Source: Plasmodium malariae (taxonomy: Eukaryota > Apicomplexa > Aconoidasida > Haemosporida > Plasmodiidae). From it: a stretch of DNA of 64,000 nt. Position numbers and translations under genes: made by a program. Positions 1-12,420 of the stretch are shown piece after piece. Position 1 is the stretch's first letter; each line of letters begins with the position of its first letter. The notes under the pieces were generated by a model. That model made no database searches and was not told the DNA's origin. It saw only the letters and a list, made by a program, of their open reading frames with translations. The stretch covers positions 658,501 to 722,500 of the forward strand of contig NC_041784.1 in the NCBI RefSeq assembly GCF_900090045.1, given 5' to 3'.

Positions 1-210
1 GGTAGTGAAACAAAATAATGCCTGAAAAATAAGAAGATTCCCATTTCTTCACTTTTTTTAAATATATTATTTTTCATTTTACAATTATTATTACATGAAA
101 TATATATAAATATATATATATATATGTACATACATAAACCCGTATGCATATTTTAAATAATCATATGATGTATTTTTTTTAGAATACATAGCTATTTCAT
201 TTCACCCTTA

Positions 211-1187
211 TTATCTCCTTTCTTTCTCCTTCTCTGATGTTATTTTTGCTTCTTGTCTGCACATATGATGTAGCTTGTCAATGTTAATTTCATTTGACTG
301 CAAAAAAACGTACCTTACTACTGATCCTCGCACAAAACAAGATTTAATCGATAGCTGAAAAATAAGAAAAATGAAAAAAAAAAAATATATATATATACAT
401 ATTTATATATTATATGCATAGCAAAAAATAACGAAATTGGGAAAAACATGTTACATAAATAAGTTACGTGGTGATATTAAAAACTAGCGCTTAAACTTGT
501 TATTTAATTTGTTTTAATGACAAATGTAATGAGAATGCATGAACAGAGGAATTATGGAATACTAATGTAGGGGGACTTTTGTATATGTAAAAGATACTTA
601 TATATGCACATATATTTATTTATACATGTATTTATTTTTATATATACGTATGCATGTACTCATATATCTATGCATATGAAACGTGGGTACAAACGTGTTT
701 ATTATTTTATCAAATGTATTTGCAAATTTTTTCTATAATTTTCTTTTCAAGAAAGAGTACCAAGTGAGGGTATTTCTCCGGATTGTTGACAGACACATTT
801 GTTAACTTAATGTTTAAGTATTGATCTACTGAATGTAACACACCCGATATTTGTAAATCATTTTTTAATTCTACTGTTACGTGATGATTTTTCTCAGCTA
901 ACTGTTGAAAAAATGTAAAAAAAAGCTGCAAAAGGGGGAAAGTACACATACATATATATATACATAAAAGTATAAACACCAATGCACATATATGTAAAAA
1001 TATATTAGGGGATAAATACATATAAACGTTCCCATAAATACGTAAACATGTTACATTCATGGCACAATGTTACAATATCATACTGTACACCAGTTCACAA
1101 GTGAAGTAAAAAAATTTACATATGTTTATACATCTCTCTCCAGTTAAAACTTAAACAAAAATGTTTTATGTTTTCTCGCATTACCAT
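211..1187 (-). CDS. LSM2: U6 snRNA-associated Sm-like protein LSm2
   Basis: LSm2 is a subunit of the Lsm2-8 ring that binds the 3' end of U6 snRNA in the nucleus and of the Lsm1-7 ring in mRNA decay. I see three exons on the minus strand: the ATG alone at 1187-1185 (donor GTAATG), 925-761, and 354-211 with a TAA stop. Together they give 103 residues with agreeing phases. The start MLFFTFFQQL and the run VELKNDLQISGVLHSVDQYL match the Sm1 motif of LSm2. After the second intron the sequence continues LSIKSCFVRGSVVRYV, the Sm2 motif that follows PHM/PHL in human LSM2. The C-terminus is a short charged tail. A first exon made only of the start codon is inferred: no other ATG followed by GT upstream gives the family start. 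The family call is secure. Confidence 0.93.
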
Positions 1188-1543
1188 TTTTTACTTGTTA
1201 TATGAAGATAACAAATTTCAAATATTCGTTATAGGAAGGAGGGACCGAGTAAATTAACGTAAGAAAACACAACTCTGTTTTTATATTTACGACTGTCCTT
1301 TATTACATATAAGTATACATATATATATACATATATATACATACATATATACATATGTATATACATATGTATATACATATGTATGTATATTTTTTAAAAG
1401 GTTCTCACTTAGGGAAAAATAACGATGTTACATTAACATTTAATTTATCACTATTGTAATATTATGTTAAAATAATCAACCGTTAGAAAAAAAAAAGGAA
1501 AAAAATAGAAAATAGAATATTTTTAATACATACTATATTGTAT

Positions 1544-2557
1544 TTAAAAAAAATACCTCGCTCCTGCAAAAATTATGCCGTGCTTTAAATTAAAAAAAAA
1601 TTCAATATAAAATTTTATTTGGTAAAATAAAACAAAATAAAATAATAAGTAGATGACAAAATGCAGTAATGAAAAGAACAAAGCGAAAAAATCCACTACG
1701 TGCTACTAACTGCTGACATTGTAGTTCAAAAAAATGTTCGTGGAATACCCTGCAAACTTTCTCAAGTTCCTTCGTAAATGAAAAAAACATTTCAAGTATC
1801 TATGTGTTTATGTACTTGAGGCACAACAACCTTGCCACATACGCATATATATATATATGTACATATAGTAACAGCGTCATGCTTAACGGAACATCCGAAT
1901 TTTCCCATTTATAATATTTTTTCGAAAAACCCTGTATTTAAAAATTTGGAAATTTACTAAATTGTTCATGCCTATTCTTAAGTCTGTACGCATGTTATAA
2001 ATTTTGTTCTGATCTAGGGCCTCATACTCATATGTAAAATTTTTTTTTTTTAATGAATCTCCTGCTCTTAAAAATTTAATTTTTTAAGATAAATGCACAA
2101 ATGACACACTTAGTATTTTATATACTTTAAACTGTAACTTTTTACGATGATGTATATATATATATATAAATATATATATATGTATATATAAAAATATATA
2201 TATATGTATATATAAAAATATATATATATATATTTTTTTTTTTTGTTTAATGTTAAATTAGAGAAACAATGTGAGGTGCTAGGCGTGTAAATTCTAACTC
2301 GTATTATTATGATCTCCTTAAAAATATTAATGAGAATGAAATATGTTTACTTTGAGTGAGTAAGAGAAAATAGGTGTGCATATATTTATTTCTAATCTGG
2401 GCGAACAGGGAAATACACGCAAGCTCACATATATATATATATATATATATGAATATACATATGTGTGCATATGCATGTAGATGTAGCGTTCTACCGTTTC
2501 CTTTGTGAGTTCAGCTGCCCCATAACTGAGAGGAAGCGCATTCTGCGAGTGTGTCAT
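1544..2557 (-). CDS. Candidate short four-exon gene, product not recognised
   Basis: I do not recognise a family. Four minus-strand segments join in phase. Exon 1 is 2557-2495, starting MTHSQNALPLSYGA, donor GTAGAA, phase 0. Exon 2 is 2026-1931, containing ALDQNKIYNMRTDLRIGM, donor GTTTTT, phase 0. Exon 3 is 1769-1700, beginning ELEKVCRVFHEHFF after a pyrimidine-rich CGAAG acceptor, donor GTAGTG, phase 1. Exon 4 is 1563-1544, after TTTTTGCAG, with TAA. The predicted product is about 82 mostly polar residues with no obvious membrane segment. Codon use and base composition of the segments differ clearly from the (TA)n and poly-T around them. Exon 4 is the weakest part; without that splice the frame runs into a T-rich hydrophobic tail ending at 1602. 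The gene lies head to head with the MED17-like gene, about 200 bases from its start. Confidence 0.45.
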
Positions 2558-2753
2558 GTGAAGGTTTAGAATGGGAGTTAAGACTTCTCCACATTTTAAG
2601 GATAGGAGTACATTTCTTTTCTTGTTTTAAATTCATTTTGCTAAACTCTATTAACATTATTTCAATTAGCAAAATTTTTATTATTAAAGGAAAATTGTTT
2701 AAAGAAAAAAATTTATTGTATCATAATATCTTTTAAGAAAGAAAAGAAAAAAA

Positions 2754-4317
2754 ATGTGGGAAAAGAATGAGGAATTAAAGGGAGAAGAGAAGGCGAACGA
2801 AAATGTAGGAAGTGCAAATTTAGCCACCTCAAATTTAGCCACCTCAAATTTAGCCTCGTCAAATTTAGCCACCTCAATTTTGGCCACTTCAAATTTGGCC
2901 ACTTCTTCAAATTTAGACAGTGAAAACAAATTTGCTAATATCAACTTAAAGGTAGAGGCTTACGGAGAAGGCGACTACAGATTACTAAGGTATATGCCAG
3001 ATGGTTCTTGCGTTTTTGAAGAAGCCCCAGATGAAAAAAACAAAAATAAGAAGAATCTACAGCAGTATGCTCAAATATTCTGTTCTGCTATGGAGAAAAG
3101 AATTCTCATAAAAAGCAGTAGTAGTACTAATAGTAATGATAATAATTCTAGTAGTAATAACTGTAGTAGTAAAAATAGAAATAATAATAATAGTAGTGAT
3201 ATTATGAAAAATGACAAAGAATGGAAAAAAGGAGAAGAATATAGAATTATGGTAGAAAAAGACTTAGAAGAATTAATGATTTTATTTGATATGTTATTAG
3301 GTACACTTAATTATAATAAAGGTACCAAATATTTATCATTGAATAAATGTTATTACTATAGAGATACAGACGAAAATAAACAAGACATATACATAGCTAT
3401 AACAAATAGAAAAGAACTTTTAGAAAAATTAAGAAAATTATGTCAACAAACAAGATTACAAATTAATTCAATAAATGGAATTATAGCACAAAAATATTTT
3501 CTATTCTTTATCGATCAGTTAATTAAACATTGGAAAATACTAAATAAAAAATATGCAGAAATTGAATATATGCAAGTAGATAATAATTTTCCATATGTCA
3601 CTCAGGTGTCTGTAGAATTTTTCTTTTTACCCTCCATTTTTTGGAAACTTTCTTCAAATCCAATATTTTTATCCTGGCCTCCTTATCCCTCTTTTTCTCC
3701 TTTTAAATCGCAATATGCACATATTACCTTTTCGTTAAGCAGTCTAAAGGTAAAATCTATCGGGGGGGATAACGAACACGGTGATGATAGAGCAAATGGA
3801 TGTATAACAAGCTTGGAAAAGGTTAGGGAAGAAATCAATTTTAAACATAAAGTTAGCCAAAGTTTATATCAAAATAAAATATTTTTATCTGACAATCAGA
3901 ATGATTCAAAGGAACAAGTGATAAAAGAAGAGCGCACTGATATGAATGGTTTAATCAGTGATATAAGTATAAAGAGCGAACTAACCAAAGATAACCACAC
4001 GCAGACAGCACAGCAAAACTGTAATTTTTACTACTCAAATAGGAAAGAAGAAGAAATGAAAATATTTGATTTTTTAGACAACACAAGTATTATTTCGGTG
4101 CAGTTCGAGGGATTAGCAGCTCATCTAATAGAACAGAGCTACTGCATTCAGTTGGATTTGTATCCGTTAAACGTAAAATTAAGGAGGAGAACCAAAGGGG
4201 AAAAATTGAGTAGTCCTCTTAATCGAGGTAACACTAATAGCAGAAATAATGATAATAGTAGCAATGTTAATAGCAGTAGCAATAATGATGGTGGTAGTAA
4301 TGTGAATAATAGGAATA

Positions 4318-4353
<36 letters not shown>

Positions 4354-5159
4354 GTCGTAATATTAATAATAATAATAGTCGTAATATTAATAATAATAAT
4401 AGTCGTAATATTAATTACGTCTGTAATGGTAATATTGCTCGCCCGAGGAAAGGTAATTTTCCGGAAAAAATAATTCCGGAAAATATAACCTTCAAGCAAG
4501 CCAAGAAAGTCCACGAAAAATTAACAGAAGCTCAGTGGGTGTTAATAGACAAGTCCATTTTTTGTATTTTAGCTGAACAAGCTAATAATTTAAAAGACAA
4601 CAATAATGAACTGTTAATAAATCTAGATTATTATGCAACTGAAACGAATAGAAAAATTAAAATTCATTGCACACAAATAAATCACAAATCAATCGAATTT
4701 CTGATTAACGATATTAACATTCTCTCATCTTCAAAGAAAAACATTCCAGTAGATTTTTCTTTTGTTATTTTGTATTCATCGGCGGATATTTTTACATCTA
4801 GTGATAGTAATGTTACGAATGAAAAAAATATTAACACCTGCACTGTTCATAATAATAGGAATGACAAAGATGATGTCGATTCTTTTGATGATGTTTGTTC
4901 AAATAAAAATGAAAATGATGAAGTTACAATAGATTATGAATTAATACAAATGCTTTTAAATCTATCCCTTGCAAAAGTAAGAGATTTATTTATTTGTTCA
5001 TGGAAATATTTTTCTTTTGAAACACCATACTATTCAGCAGATATACATCCAATTATTTATCAAAATGTTTTTCCTGATCATCGATCAGATACATTAATCA
5101 CCAACTTTTTTGCGTGGCTAATTACATCAATGGAGAGATATTTGCGATTAGATGAATAG
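2754..5159 (+). CDS. Putative Mediator complex subunit 17 (MED17-like)
   Basis: Single exon, 801 residues, ATG at 2754 and TAG at 5157. MED17 is the head-module scaffold of the Mediator coactivator of RNA polymerase II. The resemblance is by eye. Residues about 164-195 (EKDLEELMILFDMLLG, then KYLSLN) look like the human MED17 stretch with its conserved leucines followed by KxMxLD. Residues about 246-273 (IDQLIKHWKILNKKYAEIEY) look like the following RLRQxWKLRKVGDKILGDLSY helix. Residues about 580-612 (AQWVLIDKSIFCILAEQANN) look like the later NVLLCKEIFAQLSREA helix. The spacing and order agree. An N-terminal NLATS repeat and two Asn/Ser-rich inserts (about 121-148 and 500-550) are typical parasite insertions. 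The C-terminal 120 residues have no match I can name. The gene diverges from the short candidate on the left. Confidence 0.6.
2812..2911 (+). repeat. Imperfect 15-bp coding repeat (NLATS)
   Basis: Six or so degenerate copies of a 15-base unit encode NLATS, NLASS and ILATS near the N-terminus of the MED17-like protein. They vary at synonymous and non-synonymous sites, so the array is older than the homogenised NGSNT array at 16 kb. Confidence 0.85.
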
Positions 5160-5960
5160 GATGCGGCTCCCCAATCTGGTGGTGGTGTATGTGTTTATAT
5201 ATGCGTGTGTGTTTATATGTACGTGTGTGTTTATATGTACGTGTGTGTTTATATATACGTATGGGCCGTATATGTATTCGTGTGTAGTCACATGTGTCGT
5301 GTATGTATATCGGTATCCCCTACAATATTTGTATATGAATATAATTAGAAGAATAGGAAGTTCACATAAAATCACAAAATCATTCAAACATGTTTCTTTT
5401 AATGAAAACTATAAGTAAATTTATGTATTCTTTGAGATCATTAAATGAAAGGTACAAATAATTTTTTTTTAATTAAATGTAAAGGAGTTCAACTGAATAT
5501 ATTTACATATATTTATTTTCCTTGGAAAAAAAGGCTATAAAGTAAATATATGTTTATATGTGCATAAAAGGAAAAAATACAATTAAAATCAAAGATAATT
5601 GTAAATTTTTGAAAATAAACACAAGCATAGACAATGCACACACGTATATATATTTATATATTCATTCGTATACGTATATATGCCATATGGCACATTTGTC
5701 TGTACTCCATTTTAAAAAATACTAAAACAGAAATGAAAAAAGGGTAGAAATTTAATTAATTAGTTTTTTTTGTTAATCTCTTCATTCATTTAATTATTAA
5801 TACGTTTTTTTTTTTTTTCATTTTTTATTTACTAGCTGTTTAAGAGTATCTTGCATATTTTACGAACAGAAAAATTTTTAAGTGCCAATTTTCTTTTAAA
5901 CTAGTTACAAAATATTTGCTTAAAGTTTTTATGAATAAATCAAAACATTTTAAAATTCTC
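5160..5960. other. Intergenic, no gene seen
   Basis: This is the 3' flank of the MED17-like gene. Positions about 5190-5300 hold a GT-rich patch with a repeated TGTGTTTATATGTACG unit. The rest is poly-T and (TA)-rich DNA with no credible coding segment. Confidence 0.7.
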
Positions 5961-6470
5961 CTAATCTAGAATCTTGCGCAAACGATAAATTTTGTTCCAT
6001 TTTTCATTCTTCATTTTTATGTTCGCCTTTCTGATTTGTTTTTCGTACGTCCTTTTTTCTTCCATTTTGATATTTGCAGTGAAAACTACTGAGAAATTAT
6101 TTTTTAACATTCCTATGCAGTAGTTTTAAGAAAACAGACAAAAAAAAAAAATAATAAAATAAAACAGAAAAAAAAAAAAAAATAATAAAAAATAAAACAG
6201 AAAAAAAGAGAATAAAACAAAACAGAATAAAATATAAAATAACATTAAAGGAACAGCATTTAAAATGAGATCTCTGTTATTTATATAGTAAATCAGAACT
6301 TAATTTTTTGTAATTTTATTATTTTTTCTTTTTTTTGCCAACGTGTAGGGTTTCAGTTTACGTCTAATTTTTCCATCAAAAATTGGGATAAGGTTAGTTA
6401 TACAAGTCGCAATATACCTACAGACAGTACCTAATAAAATATATTTATGTATGTATGCCTCTTTTATCAT
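5961..6470 (-). CDS. Candidate short two-exon gene, product not recognised
   Basis: Exon 1 runs 6470-6362 from an ATG (MIKEAYIHKYILLG), includes a hydrophobic stretch (CRYIATCITNLIPIF), and ends IFDGKIR plus one base at a GTAAAC donor. Exon 2 runs 6088-5961 after TTTCTCAG and reads VFTANIKMEEKRTYEK, then a basic helix-like run ending YRLRKILD and TAG. The phases agree and give 78 residues. Both segments have far more G+C than the flanks. The alternative is two separate unspliced frames: 6470-6300 (56 residues, basic tail KLKPYTLAKKRKNN) and 6110-5961 (49 residues). A small mitochondrial or ER membrane protein would fit the composition, but that is a guess. It lies 140 bases beyond the stop of the phosphatase gene on the same strand. 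All pieces are below a 60-codon ORF cut-off. Confidence 0.5.
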
Positions 6471-6610
6471 TATGACAGCAATTTATTTTCTCTTCCCCTA
6501 TTCCTCAAATATTAGCATAGCATAAAAGGTACTACACATGTAGCTTGTAACCCCTCAATTGCGTAATGAATATATTCACTTTAAAATAAATCACTGTCGT
6601 TATATTCAAT

Positions 6611-7120
6611 TCAGTAAAGCTTTATCAGCATGGCAGTTAGATTATCCTAAATGAGCGAAGGTATTTTCACATATGTAAATGAGCAAATGAATAAAGAAAT
6701 ACGTGAATTTATATACATATACATATACACATATATATAAATTAAAAAACAGTATATGGGGTCGAAGAATCTCATAGACTCGTTCACGCATTTTGGGTAT
6801 ATGTATATTTGTGCATACATACATATGCCGAAATATATACGTGAGCATTTATCCATACATATACATACCCCCACGAATGTACATTTTTGAACTAATGTAT
6901 TACCTGACTCCCGTATGCATAAGCCGTTTTTATAATTTCACTACAGGCCTTATCCGGGTCATGCATGTATGTTTGTAACACTTGAGTAACGTCCTTATGA
7001 AAAATTATAACCATAGAAAACATAAGATTTGATGTAAATACAAATATTTGAGCTTTGCTAAAATGAAAGAAGTTGCGTATGCTTAAACATGAATACAAAT
7101 GGATCTGCATATACATATAC

Positions 7121-7168
<48 letters not shown>

Positions 7169-9017
7169 GCACTATTTGGTAGGCAACAAAATTTGCTCAT
7201 ACTTTATTAGACATGGTATCCCACACTCCGTCACAGGCCATAAGAACAAAATGATAATTCATTTCTTCTGCAGAATAGTACACATTATTGTCTTCATTGA
7301 AATGATTTTCATCTATTTCATTTTGTTCAACCGGTTCTGCATTTTGTGTAATTTTCTTTTCTACTCCTTTCTTCCCTGGAAGATCACTATATAATTCTTT
7401 ACATATAACGTCTGGGGTAGCCGATATTACGTTGTTATATTTAAAATCCTTGTCACCTATTGCTCTTGAAACTAACATAAATATATAGCAATGATTCGAA
7501 AGCATGTAGTACAACGACAGTTCATTAAGTGAATAGTAAACACAAAAAAAAAAAAAAAAAAAAAAAAACTCAGACAACAAAATTGAAATATCTCAATGTT
7601 GATAAGTCTTCAAAAATGTAAAAAATGTGTAACATACATAAAATTTATTGCTAATTCTTATGAAGATTTTTTCATAGTATTTGTATGTAATTACCTGCAA
7701 GATAAACCTCTTCTTTTAAAGATAATCCCTCAAGTAAGCTCGGTTTGTTGGCGTTCGTCTATAATCATGGGGAGTACAAATTTTAATAATTACAAAATGT
7801 TACGAAGAACAAAAGAATGAAAATATTTTTCAATACAATAAAACATCATCCTAATGGTTTGTTAATTTACACACGCTCGCATATACACGTCCATGTATAC
7901 ATACATGCATACATACATACGCACATACATACGCACATAACTACAAGCGACTGCATGTAGTTTCTCTTTCACCCCTTTCAAACAAATTACCTTCTTCACA
8001 TTCGCCTTAACCCTATACACATTTTGCAAGCAGATGACATCCCCTCCCATTTTTTTTATTCGCTCCTTTTCCTTAGGATCATTCGGTTTATGATCATGCG
8101 ACAGAACCTCAGTTTTCTTTTAGAGGAAAACCATAAATACACATTAAATTAAAAAAAAAAAAAAAAAAAAAAGGGGAAAGATGAAGAAAAGAAAATATAT
8201 TGGCACTAATTTTTTAAAATGTAGAAGGAAAATATTATGCATAGGTTGGAACGTCGATTACTATTTGAAATGCAGTATCACATGAAAATGGCCATTCATA
8301 TATGGGTATGCCGATATATATGTATGCCCATATATATGTATGCCCATATATGCGTATACCCATATATGCGTATACCCATATATGCGTATACCCATATATG
8401 CGTATACCCATATATACACAACCGTTATACATGTATGCTGCCATATATGTATGCAAATATATATGTACACACAGTTCTACACATATATGTCCACATTAGT
8501 GCAATTATGGAAAATTAAATTACTAAAGTGTTATTTATATTAACGACGCCAATAGCTCGACAATCTCCTAAGTTAGCTACAAACATTTTATTTTTTAAAA
8601 TAATCAAAGAAATGATTGTACAGCCATGGTTGGGAAATTTAGAAATTCTTAAAAATTGTTCGTCTGTTTTTAAAAATGCTAATTTGATGTGTTCTATTAT
8701 TTCTTCATCCGTCAGATCATCTAAAAACTTTAGTTTCTTTTTACAATTCCCATTAACGTTCTTATTATTATATTCACTTTTGTTATAATCATCACTGGGG
8801 TCAAGCACTTTGTCATTTTGTTTGACTACGCATGGAGAAAGGCTATTATCATTACCACTATTATTTCTATTACTGCTTTCATTATTATTAATTTCATTTC
8901 CATTTTCCCCATAATTATTATCGTTATATGATGCTTTGCCGCTTGAATGTTTTCCATTGTTACCTTTCTCCCGCGCACTTAAGTTATCCTCAGTGATATT
9001 ACTTTCCTTATTATTAC

Positions 9018-9057
<40 letters not shown>

Positions 9058-10167
9058 GTTATTATTCTTTTTCAGTGAAGTAAAATTTGTTTCCTTTTCT
9101 ATTATTAAGTCCTTATTTTCTACTTTTCTTTTCTTCGTATGAGTTGCTTCCTCTTCATCAGTTGATCTTTTATCTTTATTTTTACTAAAATCGTTATGTT
9201 CGTTTGGTTCTTTTGGTCCATTTGTCCCGGTTGGTCCATTTGACCCGTTCGATTCATTTTTCCCTTCATCCCTCACAGCGTTCGGGTTTTTATTTTCATT
9301 TTCAATGTCATCACTAAGGTTGACAGTATTGTCTACGTGATTTAAGTTCGCTATTGTATGGCCTCCAATTTTTTTATGCTCATATTTTAATTTAATATCG
9401 TTTTTTTCTATTTCCATTTCGCTGAAGCACTTAACTCTGTCACTCTTAGTAACAATACTATTTACCACTTCGCTTTTAACAACACCAACTTTTTCTGCTT
9501 CATTTTGAATTGTACTTCCATTTGGATTAATTTGTTCTGTGGAGCACACATCTTGTTGTTTAAATGCATTTTCTTCCGTGTTATCTTGACTATACAGATA
9601 ATAAATTATATTTTTAATAATATTGGTCATACAGTATTCACAAGCTTTTATTCCTCTATGGCCATCAAATATGGAAAAGAAGTAAAGAGGACTTTTTTTA
9701 TAAAAAAATAAAGTTCTATAATCATTTGAGTCTATATATTTTGTAAGATCAGTAATGACAATATATCTGTCTTCTTGCTTTTTCCTTCTTCCTTGCATAG
9801 TTTTTGTATATGTGGTTAATTTAATTTTTTTAATTTTTTGTTTTTCTTCATTTTTAAATAGAAAATTAGATATAAATTCAGTACTATCAAATGTATACAC
9901 ATATAAAAAAAAAGACTTCTCATTAAATGGAGTTAAACTATTATTCTTATCATAAAAGTAATAATTACCTAGTAATGTATGATAGTACAAAAAGGTCTTT
10001 CTATTAAATATCCATTCATATGTATACATTTCCCATAAACCGATGGTCAAAATGTAACTAACAATATCACTGATACTGTTGAATTCCTTTATGTCCTTCA
10101 AGTTACTTTCTCCATGTGCTCCTGCATTGTTATTGTGTTCTTCGCTCTTTTCTTCGATTGAATTCAT
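6611..10167 (-). CDS. Protein phosphatase of the PP2C/PPM family
   Basis: Metal-dependent Ser/Thr phosphatase, six exons: 10167-8524, 8116-7991, 7758-7695, 7471-7203, 6993-6904 and 6646-6611. All phases agree and give 742 residues. PP2C motifs appear in order: QGRRKKQED (about 125-133), FDGHRG (about 167), HGCTIISL and [10 protein letters not shown] (about 510-538), then [37 protein letters not shown], and AYGSQDN across the last junction. The acidic metal ligands (ED, DG, CDG, DN) are all present. The second motif reads DGHRG instead of the usual DGHGG. A low-complexity Asn-rich insert of about 290 residues splits the catalytic domain. The N-terminus (about 45-80) is aromatic-rich ([13 protein letters not shown]) and faintly recalls an OCRE repeat. 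By synteny I expect the P. falciparum gene named PPM9; that is memory, not a search. Confidence 0.93.
8290..8416. repeat. Tandem repeat in PP2C intron 1
   Basis: About four copies of a 16-base unit (CCCATATATGCGTATA), preceded by related units with TGTATGCCCATATA, lie inside intron 1 (8117-8523). Frames on both strands stay open only because the unit lacks stops. Confidence 0.8.
9013..9056 (-). repeat. Asn-codon (AAT)n run in the PP2C gene
   Basis: A near-perfect ATT triplet run on the plus strand encodes a poly-Asn tract in the phosphatase. It lies within the insert that separates the PP2C motifs. Confidence 0.85.
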
Positions 10168-10383
10168 AATATATCAGAGTTGAAATGCATGCTCGTCCGT
10201 TCATGCATATATGCATATATACATACATATATACTTACATATATACAAACATACATATATATATACGTACATACATATATACGTGCATATATATTTACAT
10301 ACCTATATACTTACATACCTATATACGTACATATATATTTACATACCTATATACTTACATACCTATATACGTACATATATATT

Positions 10384-10459
<76 letters not shown>

Positions 10460-11615
10460 TATATGTATATATATATATATACACATATATATATGTATAT
10501 CGTACTGGAGCAGGAAAAAAAATTAAAAAAGGTGAGTGTCAAAAAAAAAAAAAAAAAAAAAAAAAACTTTTACTTCCTTCGCAATGTCCTAAGCCTCACA
10601 CAGCGAAATTAATCTATGCTTATGTTTAAAATGTATATACCCAGTTGTACATAATTAAGCGCATACATGTATATATGTATATGTATAATATATGCAAATA
10701 TTTTTATGCCTTTTTTCCTGTACAATTTTCTACTCTTTTTTTTTTTTCTTTAAATTGATTCAAGAGCCCTCGTGCAGTATTTGACCTTCATATTTATAGT
10801 TTACACTTAAAAAATTTTGTTTTTCTTATTTTTTCTTGTTTTTTTTTCTTTTATATTTTTTTTTACTTTTATATTTTTTTTTACTTTTTTTCTTTTTTTT
10901 GTAGCCTAAAATAGGAAAACATCACATAAGTTTAATCATAACATAAGCCTTGTGATGTTTTTATTTTTTATCTTATAATATAACAAGGAGAAAAATTATA
11001 AAATAAAGATACGAATTTCTAGGAGGGTTTTTTTCAGAAAATGTCAAATTGTAGGAGAAAAAACTACATGGAAAAAATAGAATTGCGGGAATAGAAAATG
11101 GGTATGGAAAATTTAAAGTCAATTTAAAAGTGATTAAATAATAAGATTAAAATGATGAATTACATTTTGGTAAAAACTTGAAGAAGCGAACATAAATATA
11201 GTACGTACCATTTTGAAAAGAAGAAAATTTTTTTTTTTTGTATTTGTTTACTTATCTGTAAAATTATGGATGAGAGTAGAAATACATTTCTTTTGTGTGG
11301 TCAGTAGTTTATGTCATAATATAATGTTCTTAAATTTTTTCATATATGACCCTTCTATAGCGTTAGATGAAACGTGTACATATATATATTTGTGCGTATG
11401 TTCGTACGTATGTTTGGACATATGATGTATGTATTTTTATGCAAATGCTCTTTTCCATATCAACATTTTGAATATTTAAAATAATTTTTTTTAACATAAT
11501 GGATTGTAGATATTATATTATCACCTTTTAATATAACTTGAAATAGCTACAAAATTTCAAGTCAAAGTTTAGATCTTAATGAAGTTATGATAATTTATGG
11601 TACAAAAATATAACG
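10168..11615. other. Intergenic, promoter-side of the phosphatase
   Basis: Holds ATAC-rich repeats (10200-10380), a long (TA)n run (10385-10450) and poly-A/T runs. Small ORFs here read as YIYI repeats and are not credible. One short A-rich + frame at about 11041 (MSNCRRKNYMEK) is too short to support. Confidence 0.7.
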
Positions 11616-12199
11616 TCATGACTCGGTCATTAAGTTGTTTGTTCGATTTAGTATTTTTAACATCTCACCATTTTGTACCCCTTCTCCACCTGATGCTTTG
11701 ACATAGGATAATTCTTTATTTTAATGTGTTATTTGTTTTGCTTTTATTTGTTTTATTCCAAATTAGTTTATTTCGATTAATTTTTATTTTTTGCTGATCA
11801 ACACGATCGAAGGGAAGTTTGTCAATATATTTAGTTCATTATATAACTGCGCTTTCTCCTTCCATTTTTTAAAACCGGCAAAATTTATGTAAAGCACAAA
11901 TGTGTGTAGCATTTCAGGAGGGAAGCAATTCATTAATATGGAAACAGAAACGCGACAAGAGAAACTTTGCCAGATTCGCAAAATTTAAAAAATATGAAAA
12001 ATTCGAAAAATTTGGAAAGAATAAAAAATTCGCAAAATAATTCCCATGTCATGTTTTTTCTTATTACATTTTTACAAATAAAAATTTCCAAGAAAAATTT
12101 TGGAAGGAGAGATGAGAAACTCACCTTTTCCTCGTTTCCAATTAACATTCTTTTAAATGGCGTTCTTAAGGTGGAAATTGTGTTTGCGTGCATGCGCAT
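11616..12199 (-). CDS. Candidate multi-exon gene, structure unresolved
   Basis: Three minus-strand pieces look coding, but I could not join them all in phase. Piece 1, 12199-12125, starts MRMHANTISTLRTPFKRM and ends NEEK at a perfect GTGAGT donor, phase 0. Piece 2, about 11965-11784, is open for 60 codons and contains MNCFPPEMLHTFVLYINF and FKKWKEKAQLYNELN. Piece 3, 11713-11616, follows an AAAG acceptor and reads LSYVKASGGEGVQNGEML, ending TNNLMTES and TGA, needing a phase-1 donor. A further open stretch upstream (about 12420-12300, with SYGQTVEDGITVAL) may be an earlier exon. The segments have mixed amino-acid composition unlike the noncoding flanks. I do not recognise the product. The locus sits between the phosphatase and RPS9. 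Confidence 0.4.
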
Positions 12200-12420
12200 A
12201 TAATACACATATATATGTACATACGCATAAGTATATGTAATTCATACACACATAAATACGTCCTTTATACACGTATTTTGTGAGAAGAAAAAAAAAAAAA
12301 AGATAAGCGCGACCGTAATACCGTCTTCTACTGTTTGTCCATACGATGAATTGTCAAATTTTTTTTTGGATTTATAATTCACGCATGGGGAAAATGTACA
12401 AGCACACAGTTCATATTATT

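Noticed and set aside
10180..10629. Overlapping YIYIYTYI ORFs
   Set aside because: They are (TA)n/(ATAC)n microsatellite readings on all frames, without start context, splice sites or mixed composition.
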